Source: Duodenibacillus sp964509205
GTDB lineage: Bacteria > Pseudomonadota > Gammaproteobacteria > Burkholderiales > Burkholderiaceae_F
Direction of reading: 5' to 3'
Length of the DNA stretch: 46,020 nucleotides
Assembly: GCA_964509205.1 (NCBI GenBank)
Contig: CAZDVW010000014.1
Coordinates: 1-46,020 of the forward strand
Positions 41,751 to 46,020 of this stretch are shown here, in pieces. The notes under the pieces are model-generated. The model was not told where the DNA came from, did no database searches, and worked only from the letters and a program-made list of their open reading frames with translations. Position 1 is the first letter of the stretch; each line of letters starts with the position of its first letter. The position numbers and the translations under genes were made by a program.

Positions 41751-41778
41751 GAGGCCGCCCGGTGGTGCGGGTGGCCTC
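41751..41778 (+). promoter_or_regulatory. Intercistronic hairpin between dctP and dctQ (second system)
   Basis: GAGGCCGCCC (41751-41760) pairs with GGGTGGCCTC (41769-41778), 10 bp with one G-U, with no T tract following. It occupies the same position as the 20259-20291 hairpin of the other TRAP operon, suggesting the same role in raising receptor over permease levels. Confidence 0.65.
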
Positions 41779-41799
41779 ATTCATCTCAGAGTTTTAAAA

Positions 41800-42312
41800 A
41801 TGATTCAAAGTCTATTAGCTCTCAAAGAGAGACTTGTTCGAATCGAAGTTTTTGCCTGCGGCGTTTTGCTGATTCTCATGACGCTGGTGATCAGTTACGG
41901 CATGTTTGAGCGATTTGTGATTCGACATGGCGTCGGCTGGACCGATGAGTTGTCCCGGTATGTCAGCATTTGGGCAATTTTCCTCGGTGCAAGTCTTGGA
42001 ATTGTGCGCGGAGCTCATGTCGGTGTTGAGGTATTTGTGCGGTGTATGCCGAAGACCGTTCAACATTGGGCAGAAAAACTTTCGCTTCTAATTTGCGTGA
42101 TTTTCACGGCTGTTTTGACGTATCAGGCCATCGTTTACTTTATTCGTCTAGATAACTCGGGTCAAGTAACGCCGGCTATGTTGGTGCCGATGTCTTGGGC
42201 TTTCCTTGCCGTTCCTGTTGGATGCGCCTTTATGTGCGTGCATTTCATCATTGAGTTGCTCACGCACGGGGCACAATCTAAATCCGAAAACGGGGAGGTG
42301 GCCCATGGGTGA
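41800..42312 (+). CDS. dctQ: TRAP transporter small permease DctQ (second system)
   Basis: This 170-residue protein has four hydrophobic helices and the DctQ signatures FVIRHGVGWTDELSRYVSIW and GIVRGAHVGVEVFV. It overlaps the dctM start by eight bases. The weak SD (CAGAG) suggests a lower translation rate than that of dctP, and the hairpin upstream fits this. It is the membrane scaffold for the DctM subunit. Confidence 0.9.
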   Translation: MIQSLLALKERLVRIEVFACGVLLILMTLVISYGMFERFVIRHGVGWTDELSRYVSIWAIFLGASLGIVRGAHVGVEVFVRCMPKTVQHWAEKLSLLICVIFTAVLTYQAIVYFIRLDNSGQVTPAMLVPMSWAFLAVPVGCAFMCVHFIIELLTHGAQSKSENGEVAHG

Positions 42313-43579
42313 GGTTTTGTTAATTGCCTTAGGCATTTTCATCGTTTTGAATGTCCCGATTGCCTTTAGTATTGGCGGAGCGGCTCTTCTTGCGATCTAC
42401 ATGCAGGGGAGAATCCCTCTTTTCATTGTTGCGCAAAAACTTTTTACGGGAATGGATTCATTTCCGCTTCTGGCAATTCCTCTTTTCATGATTGCAGGTA
42501 TTTTGATGGAAAGAGGCGGTATTTCCGCTCGCCTCATCATGCTGGCGAAAAACTGCGTGGGAAACATTTACGGCGGTCTCGGCATTGTGACGATTCTGGC
42601 GAGTATGTTCTTCTCAGCGATTTCCGGTTCTGCTCCGGCTACGGTAGTGGCAATCGGGTCGATCATGATTCCCGCAATGATCAAAGACGGCTATGACAAG
42701 CGATTCGCCGTCGGTTTGATGGCGGCTGCTGGAACGACGGGATTTGTGATTCCCCCGTCGATCCCGCTTGTCACATACGGCATCACGATGAATGCCTCAA
42801 TCGGAAAACTGTTTGCAGGCGGAATCGTCCCGGGCATCCTCATGGGGTGCTCCATGATGCTTGTTTGCTATGTGATCAGTCGCAGATGCGGTTACAAGTC
42901 AAAGAACTTCGTAAAACTGGAGCCCGGCAAGGCATTGAAGGAAGCCAGTTGGGGAATCATGATGCCCGTCATCATTTTGGGCGGAATCTACGGAGGCTTC
43001 TTTACTCCGACTGAGGCAGCCGCCGTTGCAACCGTCTACAGCTTTATCGTCGGAAAGTTTATTTACAGGGAGCTTTCTTGGAAGGATGCATTCAAGAGTT
43101 TTGCGGATGCAGCCGTTCCATCGGCCATGGTCATGATGATCATTGGATGTGCGGCTTCAATGAGCTGGATTATGACGACGCAGCAGATTCCCGTGATGGT
43201 GACGAATTACCTCACGAGTTTCACGAATTCGCCCTACATGATGTTGCTCATCTTGAACCTCATCCTGCTGATCACGGGGTGCTTGATGGAAGTGAATGCG
43301 GCGGTGATTCTGCTCGGCCCCATCATGCTTCCGATTCTCATTACCTTCGGAATTGATCCGGTGCACTTCGGCGTGTTGATGATTGTGAACTTGGCAATCG
43401 GTTTGCTGACGCCTCCGTTGGGCATCAATCTGTTTGTTGCAAATGGGTTGCGAAAGGATGTTGCCTTCAAGGATGTTGTGAAGTATTCGGTTCCCTTCCT
43501 GTGCATCTTAGGCGTTGTATTGCTTGCCATTACTTTCATGAGTCAGTTGGTGCTCTTTACAGCGAATTTCTTGGGATAA
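42305..43579 (+). CDS. dctM: TRAP transporter large permease DctM (second system)
   Basis: This 424-residue membrane subunit has LAIPLFMIAGILMERGGISA, SAISGSAPATVVAIGS, TGFVIPPSIPLVTYG and FFTPTEAAAVATVYSF, all DctM hallmarks over about 12 helices. The frame is open further upstream (to 42206), but ATG 42305 with GGGGAGG upstream gives the standard N terminus. It overlaps dctQ by eight bases. It is followed after 24 bases by the nitrilase gene. Confidence 0.94.
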   Translation: MGEVLLIALGIFIVLNVPIAFSIGGAALLAIYMQGRIPLFIVAQKLFTGMDSFPLLAIPLFMIAGILMERGGISARLIMLAKNCVGNIYGGLGIVTILASMFFSAISGSAPATVVAIGSIMIPAMIKDGYDKRFAVGLMAAAGTTGFVIPPSIPLVTYGITMNASIGKLFAGGIVPGILMGCSMMLVCYVISRRCGYKSKNFVKLEPGKALKEASWGIMMPVIILGGIYGGFFTPTEAAAVATVYSFIVGKFIYRELSWKDAFKSFADAAVPSAMVMMIIGCAASMSWIMTTQQIPVMVTNYLTSFTNSPYMMLLILNLILLITGCLMEVNAAVILLGPIMLPILITFGIDPVHFGVLMIVNLAIGLLTPPLGINLFVANGLRKDVAFKDVVKYSVPFLCILGVVLLAITFMSQLVLFTANFLG

Positions 43580-43603
43580 CACTTTTTAATTTGGAGACAA
43601 AGA

Positions 43604-44548
43604 ATGTCTGAAACAGTACGCGTTGCGGTGATACAGGCCGCACCGGTCATATTTAACAAAGACGCCACCATTGAGAAGATGGCGAAGCTCGTGCCGGAAG
43701 CCGCTAAGGCAGGCGCCAAGTTGGTTCTTTTCCCAGAAGCTTTCATTCCCTGCTACCCGCGCGGAATGAATTTCGGATCCTGTGTCGGAAAGCGAACCGA
43801 CAAGGGGCGCATCGATTACCGCCGTTACCATGAAAACTCAGTATCCGTCCCGGGTCCTGACTGCGACAAGATTGCAGCGATTGCCGCAGAAAATGAGGTT
43901 TATCTTGTTACTGGGTTAATTGAAAAAGATGGAGGAACCGTTTACTGCACGGTCGTCTTCTTCGGGCCGGATGGTCGATACCTTGGCAAGCACCGCAAAT
44001 TGATGCCAACGGGTTCTGAAAGACTGATTTGGGGTCGAGGAGACGGCAGCACGCTGACGACGGTTGACGCTCCTTTCGGTCGTATGGGAGCCGTGATTTG
44101 CTGGGAGAACTACATGCCGCTTTTGCGGGCAACCATGTACGGCAAAGGCGTTGACATTTATTTGGCACCGACGGCCGACAGCCGAGATTCATGGCAGTCG
44201 ACATTGCAACACATCGCCATTGAAGGACGGTGCTTTGTGCTCGGATGCAATCAATTCGTCACAAAGGATATGTACCCAAAGGATATTCTGGAAACCGGCG
44301 AGCTCGACGAAGAACCCGATGTGATGTGCCGAGGCGGAAGTGCAATCCTCAATCCCTTGGGTCGTTACGTGTGCGAACCGCTTTACAACAAGGAAGGAAT
44401 GTTGATTGCGGATCTTGACATGGGAATCCGGGCAGAGGGTCAGTACGATTTTGACGCTTTCGGGCATTATGGCCGTCCGGATGTCTTTAATCTCGTTGTG
44501 GATGAACGGGCGAAAAATGGTCTCACAGTCATCCGTGACAATGAATAA
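43604..44548 (+). CDS. Nitrilase
   Basis: This 314-residue carbon-nitrogen hydrolase converts a nitrile to the carboxylic acid plus ammonia. The catalytic triad is visible: Glu in LFPEAFIPCYPRG, Lys in HRKLMPTGSERLIWG and Cys in GAVICWENYMPL. The PRG and ERLIWG contexts are those of branch-1 true nitrilases, not amidases. It is cytosolic with no signal peptide. SD GGAGA lies eight bases before ATG. Its place in a LysR-TRAP-dehydrogenase operon suggests catabolism of an imported nitrile. The exact substrate is unknown. Confidence 0.9.
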   Translation: MSETVRVAVIQAAPVIFNKDATIEKMAKLVPEAAKAGAKLVLFPEAFIPCYPRGMNFGSCVGKRTDKGRIDYRRYHENSVSVPGPDCDKIAAIAAENEVYLVTGLIEKDGGTVYCTVVFFGPDGRYLGKHRKLMPTGSERLIWGRGDGSTLTTVDAPFGRMGAVICWENYMPLLRATMYGKGVDIYLAPTADSRDSWQSTLQHIAIEGRCFVLGCNQFVTKDMYPKDILETGELDEEPDVMCRGGSAILNPLGRYVCEPLYNKEGMLIADLDMGIRAEGQYDFDAFGHYGRPDVFNLVVDERAKNGLTVIRDNE

Positions 44549-44575
44549 CTTTCCCCCTCTCCTTAGGTAAAAGGA

Positions 44576-44605
44576 CGCCCCTTTGCGTTACGACGCAAAG
44601 GGGCG
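44576..44605 (+). promoter_or_regulatory. 13-bp perfect hairpin between nitrilase and alcohol dehydrogenase genes
   Basis: CGCCCCTTTGCGT and ACGCAAAGGGGCG form a perfect stem with a TACG loop and no T tract. It probably protects the nitrilase mRNA end or limits read-through. It lies 18 bases before the dehydrogenase ATG, close to its SD (AAAGG). Confidence 0.6.
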
Positions 44606-44622
44606 AATCAAAGGTCGCTCTT

Positions 44623-45792
44623 ATGAATGCATTTTCTTATTTCAACCCGGTCAAGTTGGTCTACGGGGCGGGCATGCTTCAAAAGGTCGGAGAGGAATTG
44701 ACCCAAATTGTGCCTGCAGGCTCCTCTGTTCTTGTTTTGTACGGCGGGGGTTCGGTTAAACGAACAGGCGTTTTTCTCAAGGTTCTTGAGAGTTGTAAAA
44801 AGGCTGGTTTTCGCATCGTAGAGCGCAGAGGCGTTCGACCGAATCCGACCGTCGAGTTCGTTCGCGAGACGATTGAGCTGATTCGATCTGAAAAGATTGA
44901 CGTCATCCTCGCCCTCGGCGGAGGAAGTGTGATTGATACGGCCAAAGCGAGTGCTCTCGGAGAAAACTACGATGGGGATGTTTGGGATTTCTTTTGTTCA
45001 AAAGCATTTGTTCCTGCACGTTTGTCGATTGTGGCTGTCCTGACGATTCCTGCGGCAGGATCAGAACAGTCTGCTCGTTGTGTGATTTCTAACGGCGACA
45101 TCAAGAATGGAGCAGGCAATGAGTCGATGAATGTGCGGCCGAAAGTCTCCATCGTGGATCCGACGGTCTTTATGTCGCTATCGTCACGACAGATGGCAGC
45201 CGGAGTGGCCGATATGATGAGTCACATTTTTGAGCGGTATTTCACAAACACATCGGGGATTGATTACACAACAGAACAGTGTGAAGGGGCGTTGCGTGTC
45301 ACGATGCGTTCTGCATTACGGCTGAAAGATAACATCCAAGATCTTGAGGCTTGGGAGCAGATTGGATTGGTCGGAAGTTTTGCCCATTGCGGTTATTTCG
45401 GAATGGGGCATGAAGAGGATTGGGCATGCCACGCCATGGAACATGCTCTTTCTGGTTGGGATCCGACGATTGTTCACGGGGAAGGGTTGGCAGTTTTAAC
45501 GCCAGCCTGGATGCGGTATGTCTGGCGCGATAATCCGATCCGTTTTGAACGGTTTGCCTCGTGTGTCATGGGGATTCATGGGGATCTTTCTCAAGCAGAA
45601 AGAATCGAACGAGCGATTGAGAAACTTCAGGAATTTTTCCGAATCATGGGGTTGCCGACACAACTGCGTGAACTTTCAAGGAGAGAAATATCCATTGAAA
45701 AAATTTCTGACCTTGCTGTTTATTTTGGTAGTATCGGACACTTCAAGATTTTGCGAAAAGAGGATGTTCGCGAAATTTTGAAAACTGCATAA
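44623..45792 (+). CDS. Iron-containing alcohol dehydrogenase (BDH/YqhD-like)
   Basis: This 389-residue group III alcohol dehydrogenase opens with YFNPVKLVYGAGMLQKVGEE. Its NAD(P)-binding region contains GGGSVIDTAK, and its metal ligands lie in VADMMSHIFERYF (Asp, His), ACHAMEHALSGWDP and VHGEGLAVLTPAW (His). It matches the butanol dehydrogenase/YqhD branch, which mostly reduces aldehydes with NADPH. It is the last gene of the TRAP-nitrilase operon, possibly interconverting an aldehyde and alcohol from the same pathway. The natural substrate is unassigned. Confidence 0.88.
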   Translation: MNAFSYFNPVKLVYGAGMLQKVGEELTQIVPAGSSVLVLYGGGSVKRTGVFLKVLESCKKAGFRIVERRGVRPNPTVEFVRETIELIRSEKIDVILALGGGSVIDTAKASALGENYDGDVWDFFCSKAFVPARLSIVAVLTIPAAGSEQSARCVISNGDIKNGAGNESMNVRPKVSIVDPTVFMSLSSRQMAAGVADMMSHIFERYFTNTSGIDYTTEQCEGALRVTMRSALRLKDNIQDLEAWEQIGLVGSFAHCGYFGMGHEEDWACHAMEHALSGWDPTIVHGEGLAVLTPAWMRYVWRDNPIRFERFASCVMGIHGDLSQAERIERAIEKLQEFFRIMGLPTQLRELSRREISIEKISDLAVYFGSIGHFKILRKEDVREILKTA

Positions 45793-45965
45793 AAACATCG
45801 GGTGCTAATGCGGTAATCAACACACCGTCGGGTTTGTGTGGCTAGTCCCTCGGTTGCTGGCGCAGTGTTTCTCAGAGTTCGGCGACAGATCGTTCCTGGG
45901 TTTTGCATCAGCAAAGTTTTTCCGAGAGCCAATTTATAAAAACTAAAAATTGCTTTGTTTTTCTT
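45793..45965 (+). other. Spacer after the alcohol dehydrogenase gene
   Basis: No gene or convincing terminator is seen. An imperfect ACACACC/GTTTGTGT dyad near 45820-45840 is the only structure. The stretch after 45930 is AT-rich (TTTATAAAAACT) and could contain a promoter for the next CDS. Confidence 0.35.
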
Positions 45966-45975
45966 AGGAGGATAT

Positions 45976-46020
45976 ATGTCTGACGCGATGTCAGGCAGGC
46001 AGGCGCTTTTGCGCTACGGG
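45976..46020 (+). CDS. 5' end of an unidentified CDS, cut by the window end
   Basis: A strong SD AGGAGG (45966-45971) precedes ATG 45976, and 15 codons are open to the window edge (MSDAMSGRQALLRYG). The SD and spacing make it a likely real gene start, but the fragment is too short to identify. Confidence 0.55.
   Translation, partial: MSDAMSGRQALLRYG

Overview
This window looks like chromosomal DNA of a gut-type betaproteobacterium, most likely Burkholderiales and probably the Sutterellaceae. Three observations support this. The gene orders rimP-nusA-infB-rbfA-truB-typA and lepA-lepB-rnc-era-recO-nagZ are typical of Burkholderiales. A DUF2863 protein is present, a family I know mainly from Betaproteobacteria. 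Two complete TRAP carboxylate transporter operons occur in a genome of moderate GC with small intergenic gaps. The lineage is inferred from content and order, not from a database search. I saw no tRNA, rRNA, CRISPR array, transposase or phage gene.

Layout. 1-10024 (+): a structured leader with an intrinsic terminator, then a tightly overlapping translation/RNA operon (rimP, nusA, infB, rbfA, truB, typA, a YchJ-like SEC-C protein, dusA). 10087-13557 (-): a long-chain acyl-CoA ligase and a sodium:neurotransmitter-symporter-type permease. 13840-18033 (+): a class III aminotransferase, a YkvI-like membrane protein and a DUF1846 protein. 18383-21334 (-): the first TRAP operon (dctP, dctQ, dctM), with a 16-bp palindrome at its promoter. 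21691-24204 (+): a HAD-IIA phosphatase and glycerol-3-phosphate dehydrogenase. 24308-25498 (-): DUF2863. 25749-33873 (+): lepA, lepB, rnc, era, recO, nagZ, pncB and a secreted endonuclease I. 33881-35515 (-): cysK-cysE. 36333-39507 (+): a class I/II aminotransferase, a CNNM/CorC protein and IhfA. 39589-45792: a LysR regulator divergent from a second TRAP operon that continues into a nitrilase and an iron-type alcohol dehydrogenase. A new CDS begins at 45976 and is cut by the window end.

The most notable part is the 0.8-kb divergent region between cysK and the aminotransferase (35516-36332). On the minus strand, cysK-cysE is preceded by a promoter, a 38-codon leader ORF with an SD and four consecutive cysteine codons (seven Cys in total), and then a strong intrinsic terminator before cysK. 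A 10-bp pairing between RNA just after the Cys run and the terminator stem can be drawn by hand. This is the architecture of ribosome-mediated transcription attenuation, here apparently sensing charged tRNA-Cys to control the two enzymes that make cysteine. On the plus strand the aminotransferase has a parallel layout: a 79-codon leader ORF with a dense run of GCA alanine codons, followed by an intrinsic terminator whose 5' arm can pair with RNA just after the run. Neither is a leader I recognise from described proteobacterial attenuators. Both are inferred from sequence only.
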